Origin: Candidatus Sericytochromatia bacterium
GTDB lineage: Bacteria > Cyanobacteriota > Sericytochromatia > UBA7694 > JACMQJ01
NCBI GenBank assembly: GCA_026004035.1
Contig: BPII01000004.1
Span: 62,001 to 126,000, forward strand
Direction: 5' to 3'
DNA: 64,000 bases
Under the pieces are notes generated by a model, which was not told the origin of the DNA, did not search any database, and saw nothing but the letters and a program-made list of their open reading frames with translations. A program made the position numbers and the translations under genes. Each line of letters starts with the position of its first letter. Within the stretch, counting starts at the first letter, position 1. Positions 47,590-57,404 of the stretch are shown here, piece by piece.

Positions 47590-47730
47590 AAACTAAATAT
47601 TATCATAAAAAGTAATTTTTAAAATGAAAAATAGATTAAATAATTTCTACAAATTGAATTTAATAAAAAGATAAGATTAATAAAGCTAACTTTGTTAATT
47701 AAAGCTGATGATAAAGCTAAGTTTTAATTT

Positions 47731-47895
47731 TTATTTTTTAGTTTCTTTATATATTACGTGTTTATTTAAAGTTGGATCATATTTTTTTATTTCTAATCTA
47801 TCAGGATCGTTTCTTTTATTTTTTTCTGTTGTATATCTATGCTTACTTTCTGTGCTTTGTAAAGTAATTATAACTCTCGCACCTGCTTTTGCCAT
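47731..47895 (-). CDS. rpmG: 50S ribosomal protein L33
   Basis: 54 aa, short of the usual gene-caller threshold: [20 protein letters not shown], then [20 protein letters not shown] and [14 protein letters not shown]. This is the L33 family without the zinc-binding CxxC pairs (the C- form). A Shine-Dalgarno-like AAAGGAAA precedes the ATG. It is the only intact gene in the 44-47.9 kb zone. It lies on the minus strand upstream of ubiE; the longer plus-strand frame across it is spurious. Confidence 0.95.
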   Translation of the reverse strand: MAKAGARVIITLQSTESKHRYTTEKNKRNDPDRLEIKKYDPTLNKHVIYKETKK

Positions 47896-48063
47896 AATAT
47901 TTTCCTTTAAACATTAAAAATAGTAATAGTATTAAAATTAACATATTTTTTTAATTAAAGTCAATATCTTCTTAATGTTATTTTAAGTAACTTTTTTATT
48001 GACATTTTTAAGTATAGAAAATTATAAATTCAGATTAAAAGAGAGTTCTCAAGAAAGTTGTGT

Positions 48064-48719
48064 TTAGTAGTAAAACCTCAAATTAAAAATTTGCTTAAGT
48101 TCATAAATATGATTTTTAATATGAGGTATAGAATTAAACTTCCACTTATTATTCATTTTTTCAATAAATAAAAAGAAAGAAATTTCTAAACAATCAACAC
48201 TCTGGAAATATCCAGATTTTCTATATCTAATTCTTTCAAAACCTGAATTGACAGATTCAACAGGATTAGTTGTATATATATGCTTTTGTATTTCCTTAGG
48301 AAAATTCAAAAAACAAATATATTCATCTATTTTAGAATCTAAACTTTTAATAAAGTCTGGATACTTGTCTGAATATTTATAGATAATTTCCTCTTTAAAT
48401 AAATTGAAAGCTTTTTCAAATGAATTAGATGTTTTTATTTGAGTTAAAATTTCAATAATATTTTTACAATCTTGTTTAGAAGTATTTCTGAAAATACTTC
48501 TTTGTAAATGAACAAAACATTTCTGTATATAACAATCAGGGAAAAATGTTTTAATAGCATCTGATATACCGCTAAAATCATCACAAATAAAAAATCTATG
48601 TATACAAAAAAGTATTTATCTTCTAATTCTGTTAATTTAAAATCTTTTATCTTTATTTTTATACTCTCATATATTTCTTCTACTGCTTGGTTAGAGTAAT
48701 TTAACCCTTTACATCTCAA
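48064..48719 (-). mobile_element. IS256-family transposase remnant
   Basis: Three pieces in different frames: RCKGLNYSNQAVEEIYESIKI and EDKYFFVYID (entry to the DDE domain), DDFSGISDAIKTFFPDCYIQ with KCFVHLQRSIFRN (the C-H-x-R region), and the C terminus FPKEIQKHIYTTNPVESVNS, which is diagnostic of the mutator/IS256 class. An internal deletion removes the part between YID and DDFSG, and the N-terminal third is absent. It abuts the tmk 3' end. Confidence 0.85.
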
Positions 48720-49329
48720 TTTTGATTTTATCTACAATAATATTTTTTATTTTTTCAAAAACATTTTCTATTGTGTCATTAGAATTTATAACACAAAATC
48801 TATTTTCTTTTTTTGATATTTCTAAAAAACCTTTTCTAATTCTTGAGTGAAACTCAAAGGATTCTTGTTCTATTCTATCCAATAAATTTCTATTTTTTAT
48901 TCTATTAAGTCCATTTTCCACTTCTAAATCTAGGATAAAGGTTATATCAGGTTTTAGTCCTTGTGTAGCTATATTATTTAAATATTCTAATATTTGTATA
49001 TCAAATAATCTACCATAACCTTGATAAGCAATAGTAGAGTCTATATATCTATCAGATATAACAAAGTAATTTTTTTTTAAGTATGACTTAATAAAAGTTT
49101 CTACATGATGGGCTCTGTCAGCTAAATACATAAATATTTCTGACATACCTATAGGTTTATCATCAATATTTGGATTTAGTATTAAATCTCTTATTCTCTT
49201 ACCTAATTCAGTACCTCCTGGTTCTTTTGTAATAACAACATTATTACCTCTTGATTTAAGAAACTCATAAAGTAATTTTATTTGAGTTGTTTTACCTGCT
49301 CCCTCTATTCCTTCAAATGTTATAAACAT
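48709..49329 (-). CDS. tmk: Thymidylate kinase
   Basis: Phosphorylates dTMP to dTDP. 206 aa. P-loop EGIEGAGKTTQIKLL, the DR-Y motif ISDRYIDSTIAYQGYGR, and LID region FILDLEVENGLNRIKNRN. The last codons overlap the IS256 remnant by about 11 bases, so the final residues may be altered by the insertion. It starts 1 base after the R3H-protein stop, in the same operon. Confidence 0.97.
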   Translation of the reverse strand: MFITFEGIEGAGKTTQIKLLYEFLKSRGNNVVITKEPGGTELGKRIRDLILNPNIDDKPIGMSEIFMYLADRAHHVETFIKSYLKKNYFVISDRYIDSTIAYQGYGRLFDIQILEYLNNIATQGLKPDITFILDLEVENGLNRIKNRNLLDRIEQESFEFHSRIRKGFLEISKKENRFCVINSNDTIENVFEKIKNIIVDKIKIEM

Positions 49330-49330
49330 A

Positions 49331-50874
49331 TTATATTCCTCTAGGATATATTCTTAGTCTTTTTTCATTTTCTATTCCGACTATTTCAAAATTTAACTTA
49401 TTTTGTTTTGCTATTTTTTGTTGAATTTGTAATATATCTTCATTTCTTGGTAAAAGTTCAATTGGAACATTTACATGCTTTAATAATCCTTCTACTGCTT
49501 GATTAACGTCTTCAATTGCTTCTTCAAGTTCTTCATCAAATTCTTCAAAAGACTCTTCTTGTTCAATATCTAATTGCAAAGCAGTTCTTAGGATTTTTTG
49601 TAATTGATAAATATTGTTACTTTTAACTACATATACAGGTATTTGTTTTATCACTAGCATTTTTTACAATTTTATTATTTGCTTTATAATATGATTTTAA
49701 AATAAAAATCATATCAGCATCGTCTAAAGATTTTGTAACTATTGCTTGTAAGTTATAATTTTTTATTAATTTTTCTAATTGTGTTCTACTTACTCCATAA
49801 GGATATATTCTTATTTGATAACCTTCATTGCCAGTAAAATTTACATCTTTTATTTTTTTTACTTCTTTACTTTCATTTAGAATTGTTATTTTTTCCATCT
49901 TCTTCTAAAATTCTTACTTCAAAATCAGGTAATATACCAAATCTAAGATAGTTATCTACAACATTTTCTATATCCTTATGTATAGCTAATCTATTTCTAC
50001 TTTGTAATTCTATTATTATATCAAAAGTTGGTGGTGCTTTTCTTTCTAAGATTGTTTTTTGAGTTTGTCTTCTTCTTGCTTCTTCGTCACCTAATGTTAC
50101 ACTCTGTATTCCACCTATTAAATCATTTAAAGTAGGATTAGCAATTAAATTTTCTATACTAGAACCATGAGCTGTTCCTATTAATTGAACACCTCTTTCA
50201 GCTATTGTCCTTGCTGCTAATGCTTCTTCTGATGTGCTTATTTCATCTATTATTATAACTTCTGGCATATGATTTTCAACAGCTTCTATCATTACAGAAT
50301 GTTGTTCTTTAGGATTTGTTACTTGCATTCTTCTTGCTCTTCCTATAGCTAAATGTGGTATATCTCCATCACCTGCTATTTCATTAGACGTATCTATTAC
50401 AATAACTCTTTTACCAATTTCAGTGCTTAATATTCTAGCTATTTCTCTTAATTTTGTAGTTTTACCAACACCAGGTTCTCCCATTATTAATATGTTTTTT
50501 CCTGTTTTTATTAAATCCTTTATTATATCAACAGAGCCTTTTATTGCTCTACCAACTCTACATGTTAATCCTATTATTTCACCTTTTCTATTTTGAATAC
50601 CTGATATTCTGTGCAAAGTTTTTTCTATTCCTGCTCTTCTATCTTGTCCAAAATTACCTATACGTTTTATTACATAGTCTATGTCTTCTTTAGTTACATA
50701 AGGTATATTATCTAGATAAACAACGCTTTTATCATATCTTATTTCTACTTCTCTACCTAAATCCAAGACTATTTCTAATAAAATATCATTTTTTTGTATT
50801 TTATTTAATTCTTCTATTACTCTAGGTGGTAAAACTTTTATTAATTCATCTATATTATCTTCTATATTATTCAT
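49331..50874 (-). pseudogene. AAA+ R3H-type nucleic-acid-binding protein (Ycf45-like), split in three
   Basis: The ATPase part (49873-50874) has GEPGVGKTTKLREIAR (Walker A), VIIIDEISTSEEALAARTIA and IGTAHGSSIENLIANPTL, and resembles SpoIIIAA/Ycf45. Two +1 shifts (T runs at 49889-49894 and 49646-49649) separate it from QIRIYPYGVSRTQLEKLI, LDDADMIFILKSYYK and the C-terminal IPVYVVKSNNIYQLQKIL, VELLPRNEDILQIQQKIA-type domain ending RLRIYPRGI. The full protein would be about 510 aa, matching the cyanobacterial family. Function in nucleic-acid or thylakoid/PG metabolism is unknown. It heads the operon with tmk. Confidence 0.85.
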
Positions 50875-50988
50875 ATTTAAAAAATTAAACTATTAAATTA
50901 AAAAGCAGTTTCAAAATTTATTTTAACTTATATTAATCATATTGATTAAAAGTTTTTTATAAATTAATAATATTATTTATTTTTTGAA

Positions 50989-51942
50989 TTATTTACTAAA
51001 AATAGCTACTTTCCAAGCAAAGTCAATATCATCATTTTCTAAAGCTATTTTTGATGTTAATTCAAGAAAATATTTATACTTGTTAGAATTTTTCAAGCAT
51101 AAACAAACTTCTAACATTTTTTTATGTTCTTTTCTTTTTAAAAATCTATAAAAATTAGACTCATCATATTGATTATTTGTTTCAAAATTTTTTATAAAAT
51201 TATTTACTTCGTCTTTATTAGGTATTTTTTCAACATTTGCTAATTTTGCTAAATTATTAGCAGTATATACATTTGAATTTTTTATAAACTCAGGTAAATT
51301 ATCATAGCCTATACATTTTTTACCTATAGGCTTTTCTACTTTGAATATAGAATTTCCAGAAGCTCTTGTATAAAAATCTCCACTATTTCTTGCTACTAAA
51401 TCTATGTAATCAGGATATATTATTCCATCCTTAAAAATATCTTCAGAATAATGAAAATATAAAACCTCACATATTGCTATATTTGCTGAACCTTTATCAT
51501 TTCCTATATTTATCATTTGTAACAATTTACACTCCATTTGAAATGGTGATTCTTTAACTCTAGGTGGAGTAACTACTAAAGATTTTATAGGTGTTAAACC
51601 GCTTTTTACAAATTCATTAATACCTGTTTCATATTCTGTAGAAGAAAGACTAACTTGTTCAACCATATCATAAGTAACAGCTTGTATAACACACTCTTTT
51701 GTTCTTACTATATTATTATAAGTATCTTTCAAGCTTGCATCTCTTATTCGTCTTGAAGCTGAAAAAGCTACAACAGGTGGATTAGCACCAAAAGCATTAA
51801 AAAATGAAAATGGAGACAAATTAGGCTCACCATTTTCTGAAATTGTTGATACTAAAGCTATGGGTCTTGGTGAAACTCCTCCTAAAAGTAATTTTTGAAC
51901 CTCTAAAACACTTATATCTTTGGGATTAACAGATTTAAACAT
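50989..51942 (-). CDS. Flavin reductase-like FMN-binding protein
   Basis: 317 aa. The split-barrel FMN-binding domain (about 1-200) has SPRPIALVSTISENGEPNLS, PFSFFNAFGANPPVVAFS and FQMECKLLQMINIGNDKGSA. The C-terminal helical extension (about 230-317) is not part of the core and is unassigned. The start overlaps the FAH gene stop by 8 bases, so they are co-translated. Such pairs occur in aromatic-degradation or hydroxylase contexts in several phyla. The reductase may supply reduced flavin, but the partner is unknown. Confidence 0.88.
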   Translation of the reverse strand: MFKSVNPKDISVLEVQKLLLGGVSPRPIALVSTISENGEPNLSPFSFFNAFGANPPVVAFSASRRIRDASLKDTYNNIVRTKECVIQAVTYDMVEQVSLSSTEYETGINEFVKSGLTPIKSLVVTPPRVKESPFQMECKLLQMINIGNDKGSANIAICEVLYFHYSEDIFKDGIIYPDYIDLVARNSGDFYTRASGNSIFKVEKPIGKKCIGYDNLPEFIKNSNVYTANNLAKLANVEKIPNKDEVNNFIKNFETNNQYDESNFYRFLKRKEHKKMLEVCLCLKNSNKYKYFLELTSKIALENDDIDFAWKVAIFSK

Positions 51943-52942
51943 TCTTTTTCCTTGATAGTAATGAATATGTATTCGGATTTTTTACAAACGTATTTTTTAA
52001 TTTTCCTAATGCTGTTATTTCAAGTTCTATAACATCATTTTCTTTCAACCATATTGGTGTGAAACTTTCTCCTTTTTCTTTTGCTTCTATTGCCCAAGTC
52101 CCATTTAATTCTAAATAACAACCTGTTCCTACAGTTCCAGAACCTATAACATCACCTGGGTATATTTCAACTCCATAAGAAACTCTTTCTATAATCTCTG
52201 CAAATGTCCAATTCATATCTTTTGTATTGCCATAAGAGATTTGTTTACCATTATGATATGCTTTCATTTCTAAATCATATTTTAATCCAAATTCTGTATT
52301 TATTTTATATTGTTCTAATTCATCTTTTGTAACAATATATGGTCCTAAAATTGTTGCAAAATCTTTACCTTTTGCCGGTCCTAAATTTAATTTCATTTCC
52401 TCCATTTGTAAAACTCTTGCTGATAAATCATTCATGATTGTATATCCAAAAATATATTCATCAGCTTTATCATATTGTATATTTTTACCTTTTTTTCCAA
52501 TTATAGCTGCATATTCTAATTCAAAATCTAAGTTTTTGAAATGATCTTCTTCTAAAATTATTTCACCTTCTCCGAAAATTGAATTATGATTTGTAAAATA
52601 GAAAACAGGAAATTGGTCAAACTCTGGTATCATTTCAAGCCCTCTATTTCTTCTTGCAGTCATAACATGTTGTCTAAAAGCGTATCCATCGCGACACGAA
52701 GTAGGTTTAGGTATAGGTGATATTAATTTATATTCCTTTTCAAACATTTCCTCATCAATTTTTTTTAGAAATTCTTTAGCTTGTTCTAATAGTTTTTCAG
52801 AGTTATTAAGAAAGTAAATTATATCTTCTGGAAAATTATAATTTAATAATTTACCACTTTTATTCAAGTCAATTACATTGTTATTATATAATACACCTAA
52901 TTTTTGTTTATTTTCATTATTTAAAAAAGTTACAAACTTCAT
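51935..52942 (-). CDS. Fumarylacetoacetate hydrolase-family protein
   Basis: 335 aa, close to bacterial fumarylacetoacetase-like enzymes of the tyrosine/homogentisate route. Metal-site and catalytic blocks: PVFYFTNHNSIFG, DFELEYAAIIGKKGKNI, IMNDLSARVLQMEEMKLNLG, PAKGKDFATILGPYIVT and GSGTVGTGC. With phhA (Phe to Tyr) it suggests aromatic amino-acid breakdown. It could instead act on another acylpyruvate, since the family is broad. First gene of the pair with the flavin reductase. Confidence 0.88.
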   Translation of the reverse strand: MKFVTFLNNENKQKLGVLYNNNVIDLNKSGKLLNYNFPEDIIYFLNNSEKLLEQAKEFLKKIDEEMFEKEYKLISPIPKPTSCRDGYAFRQHVMTARRNRGLEMIPEFDQFPVFYFTNHNSIFGEGEIILEEDHFKNLDFELEYAAIIGKKGKNIQYDKADEYIFGYTIMNDLSARVLQMEEMKLNLGPAKGKDFATILGPYIVTKDELEQYKINTEFGLKYDLEMKAYHNGKQISYGNTKDMNWTFAEIIERVSYGVEIYPGDVIGSGTVGTGCYLELNGTWAIEAKEKGESFTPIWLKENDVIELEITALGKLKNTFVKNPNTYSLLSRKKNV

Positions 52943-52985
52943 TAATTACCTCTAAAATTAATTTTATAACACATGTAATTAAAAT

Positions 52986-53650
52986 TATAGACTTGTTTTA
53001 ACCTTTAAAATAAAGTTTTTAACAAAAATAGAAAATGATTATAGTATAATTTACAATAGTTTAGCAATATAGTGTTTTTTCAATAAAAATTTATGAAAAT
53101 AAGTATAAAAGAATAAGCAAAAAGAAGAAAAGACAATAATAGATGCTACTGAACAAAGAATTAATAGACCTAAAAAAAAAATCAGAAAAAGAAATATTCA
53201 GGTAAAAAAAATGTCATACACTAAAATCAATGTTAATAGTAAATGAGAAAAAAGAAATATTGTATGTAAGTAAAGCATATGAAGGAAGAATACATGATTA
53301 TAAACTTTTAAACAAAGAGTTTCCAACTGATAAAGATTGGTTTAAGAATTTAGTTGTAATAGCTGATTTAGGTTATTTGGGTATAGAAAAAGACTATAAA
53401 TGTAAAAAGGTAATAATGAAAGATAAAAAACAAAAGCAAAAAGAATTAACAAGAAGTCAAAAATTAAATAACAAAAAAAAATCTAAAATGAGAATAAAAG
53501 CATAGTATTTGTGGAGTAAAGAAATATAAAATAATGTCTGAAAAATTAAAAATAACTGATATTAAATCTCTATAACAGGATTATAGGTGTATGTTGTGGA
53601 TTATTTAATTTTTATACAATGAACTAATTATAAGCACACAACAACTCTAA
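52986..53650 (+). mobile_element. IS5-like element, internally deleted
   Basis: The left end begins TAGACTTGTTTTAACC at 52990. The transposase start (ATG 53092, MKISIKE) is followed by a deletion. The DDE core resumes with IIDATEQRINRPKKK (first Asp), SYTKINVN-like text, KEILYVSKAYEGRIHDYKLL and VVIADLGYLGIEKDYK (second Asp), ending 53505. The right end (to about 53650) matches 41665-41800 and touches the stop of the polyprenyl synthase gene. Confidence 0.85.
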
Positions 53651-54648
53651 TATATCCGCGATACAAGAAAACTTATTAAATCGTTTACATAATCATGGTA
53701 CTTAGTTTTTGGTATTTGGGAAACTACATTTTTTATGCTAATAATATCTTTTTCTAAATAATTTTTCATTTTTATTTGTATATCCTCTTCTTTAATTCTA
53801 TTAGAAAAATCTTTTCCTAATTTTTCTAATTTTTCTAAATCATTATTTTTTACTAAAGTTTTCCATTGAACAAAACTATAATTATCTTCTTGAAATAAAA
53901 ATATTAAAGGTAATGTTATTTTACCTTGATAAAAATCTTGCAATCTTTTTTTACCTAAAATATTATTACCTGTGTAATCTAATATGTCATCAACTATTTG
54001 AAAAATTCTACCTATATGATTACCAAGATTTCTAAATAATTCTGTATATTCTAACTTATTACAAGAATATGTCCCTGCAACAGTGCACCATTCAAATAAA
54101 CTCGCTGTTTTTAAATAAATTAATTTTTCATAATCTTCTAGGTTAATACTATCTTTATTTTTCATATCCATTTGATGTATTTCACCTTCTACAAGTTTTG
54201 AAACAGTATTAATCATTTCAAATAATTCATTTTTAAAATTTCTTAATTCTCTAAATACTTTACTTAATATAAAATCACCACCTAAAACAGCCGTATGATT
54301 TCCATAAACTAAATTAACAGTAGGTAATCCTCTTCTTTCTTTACCTTCATCTATAACATCATCATGTAGTAATGTAGCTGTGTGGACATATTCGGCAATA
54401 GCAGACATTAATATACAATTGCTATTTATATTTTCATTTGTTAAAAGACTATAACTTAAAAAAACTATAATTGGTCTTATTCTTTTACCACCAGCTAATA
54501 ATAAATGATTTAAAACATTTTGAAACCATATAGGTTTATCACTTGCAAAATTGATAAGTAATTTTTCTGACTCTTCAAGATATGGCTTAAATGCTTTTTC
54601 TATTTTTACAAAGCTATCAATAGATTTATATGTATTTAAAACACTCAT
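53647..54648 (-). CDS. ispB: Long-chain polyprenyl diphosphate synthase
   Basis: 333 aa trans-prenyltransferase making the side chain of menaquinone (length set by residues near the first Asp-rich motif; not predictable here). First Asp-rich motif LLHDDVIDEGKERRG (about 95), TAVLGGDFILSKVFRELR, second motif FQIVDDILDYTGNNILGK with KKRLQDFYQGKITLPLIF. The last codons (SRIY, stop) lie at the edge of the IS5-like element, so the original 3' end may have been altered. The symbol is by function class only. Confidence 0.9.
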   Translation of the reverse strand: MSVLNTYKSIDSFVKIEKAFKPYLEESEKLLINFASDKPIWFQNVLNHLLLAGGKRIRPIIVFLSYSLLTNENINSNCILMSAIAEYVHTATLLHDDVIDEGKERRGLPTVNLVYGNHTAVLGGDFILSKVFRELRNFKNELFEMINTVSKLVEGEIHQMDMKNKDSINLEDYEKLIYLKTASLFEWCTVAGTYSCNKLEYTELFRNLGNHIGRIFQIVDDILDYTGNNILGKKRLQDFYQGKITLPLIFLFQEDNYSFVQWKTLVKNNDLEKLEKLGKDFSNRIKEEDIQIKMKNYLEKDIISIKNVVSQIPKTKYHDYVNDLISFLVSRIY

Positions 54649-54795
54649 TCTATATAAAAAATAATAATATTATAAATAATAACAAAATAATATGATTAAG
54701 TATTTACAAATTGATTAATTTAAGTTAATTTTTATATTTAAAGATTTAATTTTTTTATAGGCTTTAATAATTTAGTTATTTATTTCTTATCATTT

Positions 54796-55710
54796 ATGAT
54801 TAATTTTAAAGACATAGAACAAAAGTTTAATGAATTAGATGATGAAAATAAACAAAAATTTTTATCTTTAATTAATAATTTTTTTGACAATATTCAGAAA
54901 AATAATTCATTATCAGCTTTAAAATCATCTTTTATGAAAAGCGACTCACCTTTACCACCACCTCCACCAATTCCTAATATGCCACCACCTCCTATTAATA
55001 TGAGTAATACAATTGACAATACAGGATTTAATCCTTTAAAAACTAGGAATATAACAACAGGACCTTTAACCTTTAATAAACCTTTACAATCAACTTCTAT
55101 TGCCAATAGAAAGAAATATTTAAGTATATTAGAAGCCTTAGATTATATTTGTCCTGTTATAACTGATTTAGGAAGAGAAGCTTTAAATCCTAAACGTATG
55201 ATTGAAAGTGATATTTATAAATTTTTAAAACTAGTATCAGAAAATAATATTTCGTTAAAAGAAGTATATATAATGGAATTTTCGAATAAATATAAATTAG
55301 GTAAATTTTTAGAAAAAGTTTATCAAATGTCAAAAGAAAAATATTTTGTATATAGAAAAAATAAATCTTTAAATGAAAACGAAGAAATTAATTCTAGAAT
55401 AGGTGACTTATTATTGGAACTAAATTTTATAAATCAGGAACAATTAGATTTAGCTTTGAAAATACAAAAAGGAGAAGCTGATTTTCCAAAGGAAACAAAT
55501 ATAAATGATAATTTAAATAAGGGAATGCTAAATATAGCACAACAAGTAATGCAAAAAATTAATGTTAGTAACAATAATACTAATTTACCAAAACAAAAAC
55601 TACTTTTAGGAAATATTTTAGTAGAATTGAAATATATTAGTAAAGAACAATTAGATTATGTTTTAGGATTACAAAGATGGTTTAAATATGCTCTTGAAAT
55701 TACAAAATGA
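54796..55710 (+). CDS. Protein with two MshEN-like motifs and a polyproline linker
   Basis: 304 aa, no signal peptide. A Pro-rich linker (LPPPPPIPNMPPPPINM, about 52-72) follows a short helical N terminus. Two similar 25-residue segments near the C terminus, INSRIGDLLLELNFINQEQL (about 195) and KLLLGNILVELKYISKEQLD (about 270), have the (R/K)(I/L)GxxLxExxxIxxEQLxxAL pattern of GspE-N/MshEN domains, some of which bind cyclic-di-GMP. The middle (about 105-190) is unassigned. It is coupled to the next gene by a 4-base overlap. A role as a nucleotide sensor is only a guess. Confidence 0.65.
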   Translation: MINFKDIEQKFNELDDENKQKFLSLINNFFDNIQKNNSLSALKSSFMKSDSPLPPPPPIPNMPPPPINMSNTIDNTGFNPLKTRNITTGPLTFNKPLQSTSIANRKKYLSILEALDYICPVITDLGREALNPKRMIESDIYKFLKLVSENNISLKEVYIMEFSNKYKLGKFLEKVYQMSKEKYFVYRKNKSLNENEEINSRIGDLLLELNFINQEQLDLALKIQKGEADFPKETNINDNLNKGMLNIAQQVMQKINVSNNNTNLPKQKLLLGNILVELKYISKEQLDYVLGLQRWFKYALEITK

Positions 55711-56462
55711 TTAAAGTAATTTCTTTATTAAAATTTCAACTGAAAGTCCTTTCAATGTATTTTAAAGATTCAAATTGGAGCAAAGAAAAAACAAAAGAGT
55801 TTTTTTTCTATATTCTTTATTATTTAATGAATATATGTTATTACTCATTTTTATGTTTTGCAGAATATATTTTTATTTTAAAAAATAAAAAGTTAAAGGA
55901 AATAGATAATAAAATAACTGATATTTATAAAAATGATAATCAATTTTGGGTTTCTTTAAAAGAAGGCTATAGTATAAAAACTGAAAAAATTTCTAATTTA
56001 ACTTATGGTGAAACTTCTTATTTAGCTATAAAATATAGTCTTGATTTTATAAAACTAAATTCTCAAGATGTTTTTTATGATTTAGGTTGTGGAACTGGTA
56101 AAAATGTTTTTTTTTCTAACATTGTTTATAATGCTAAATCAATTGGTATTGATTTAATAAAATCCTTTATAGATAATGCTAACAATATAGTTAAAGAATT
56201 TGATTTAAAAAATATAACTTTCATAAGAAAGAGCATTTTTGATGCTGATTTAAATAATGGAACAGTTTTTTACATTACTCCAACTTGTTTTGATAGAGAT
56301 AATTTAAATAAATTATTTAATAAAATAAAGACCTTACCAAAAGGTTCAAGATTAATAGTTCTAAGTATAGAAATAAATTTACCAGAGCTAAAAAAACTTG
56401 GACAAAAGAAATTATTTTATTCATGGGGATTAGCTGATACTTTTTATTATCAAGTAGTGTGA
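55707..56462 (+). CDS. SAM-dependent methyltransferase
   Basis: 251 aa. An N-terminal hydrophobic segment (FFFYILYYLMNICYYSFLCF, about 33-52) suggests membrane association. The class I methyltransferase core has VFYDLGCGTGKNVFFSNIVY (SAM motif I, about 125-145), KSIGIDLIKSFIDNA and ITFIRKSIFDADL. The target is unknown. It lies with a 4-base overlap after the MshEN-like gene and 3 bases before the UXS gene, so it belongs to the glycan-related operon. Confidence 0.85.
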   Translation: MIKVISLLKFQLKVLSMYFKDSNWSKEKTKEFFFYILYYLMNICYYSFLCFAEYIFILKNKKLKEIDNKITDIYKNDNQFWVSLKEGYSIKTEKISNLTYGETSYLAIKYSLDFIKLNSQDVFYDLGCGTGKNVFFSNIVYNAKSIGIDLIKSFIDNANNIVKEFDLKNITFIRKSIFDADLNNGTVFYITPTCFDRDNLNKLFNKIKTLPKGSRLIVLSIEINLPELKKLGQKKLFYSWGLADTFYYQVV

Positions 56463-56465
56463 AAA

Positions 56466-57401
56466 ATGAAAAAAGTTTTAATAACAGGTGGAGCAGGATT
56501 TATAGGTAGTCATTTATGTAAAGCTTTTTTAAATAAAGACTACAAAGTAATATGCTTAGATAATTTATTTACAGGAAGTTTGGATAATATAAAAGATTTA
56601 ATTGGTAATAATAATTTTGAATTTATTAAGCATGATATTAATATTCCTATTAAAATAAAAGTTGATGAAATATATAATTTTGCTTGTCCTGCTTCTCCTA
56701 TTCATTATCAATATGATCCAATATATACACTGAAAACAAACTTTATTGGAACATTAAATTTACTAGAGTTAGCAAAAGAAAATAACTCTCTTTTTTTTCA
56801 AGCTTCGACATCAGAAGTTTATGGCAATCCACTAGAACATCCACAAAATGAAAAATATTTTGGAAATGTTAATAATATAGGAGTTAGAGCTTGTTACGAT
56901 GAAGGTAAAAGAGTTGCTGAAACTTTGTGTTTTGATTTTTATAGAAAATATAATATTAAATTAAAAGTTATAAGAATATTTAATACTTATGGACCTAATA
57001 TGCTTGAAAATGATGGTAGAGTAGTAAGTAATTTTATTGTTCAAGCCATTAAAAATAATGATATTACCGTTTATGGTGATGGACAACAAACAAGGTCTTT
57101 TTGCTATATTTCTGATTTAATAGATGGTATTATAAAAATGTCAGAAGCTTCAAATTTTATAGGTCCAGTTAATTTAGGAAACCCCGAAGAGTATAAAATA
57201 ATAGAATTAGCACAAAAAATTATTGATTTATCTAAAAGTAAATCTAAAATAATTTTTAAGAATTTACCAGAAGATGACCCACTAAAAAGAAAACCTGATA
57301 TACATTTAGCAAATCACAGACTAAATTGGAAACCTAAAGTAAAATTAGATGAAGGATTAATAGAAACAATACAATATTTTAGAAATAAAATAGAAAGGTA
57401 A
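56466..57401 (+). CDS. UDP-glucuronate decarboxylase (UDP-xylose synthase-type SDR)
   Basis: 311 aa extended short-chain dehydrogenase. NAD site GGAGFIGSHLC. Family-specific ACPASPIHYQYDPIYTLKTN, the Ser/Thr in STSEVYGNPLEHPQ and catalytic YDEGKR (YxxxK). The sequence is closest to UXS, which turns UDP-GlcA into UDP-xylose, rather than to galactose epimerases. It supplies a nucleotide sugar for surface glycans with wecB 3 bases downstream. Confidence 0.9.
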   Translation: MKKVLITGGAGFIGSHLCKAFLNKDYKVICLDNLFTGSLDNIKDLIGNNNFEFIKHDINIPIKIKVDEIYNFACPASPIHYQYDPIYTLKTNFIGTLNLLELAKENNSLFFQASTSEVYGNPLEHPQNEKYFGNVNNIGVRACYDEGKRVAETLCFDFYRKYNIKLKVIRIFNTYGPNMLENDGRVVSNFIVQAIKNNDITVYGDGQQTRSFCYISDLIDGIIKMSEASNFIGPVNLGNPEEYKIIELAQKIIDLSKSKSKIIFKNLPEDDPLKRKPDIHLANHRLNWKPKVKLDEGLIETIQYFRNKIER

Positions 57402-57404
57402 AAA

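Noticed and set aside
47708-47917. Hydrophobic plus-strand ORF
   Set aside because: It is antisense to rpmG, which is a perfect L33 match.
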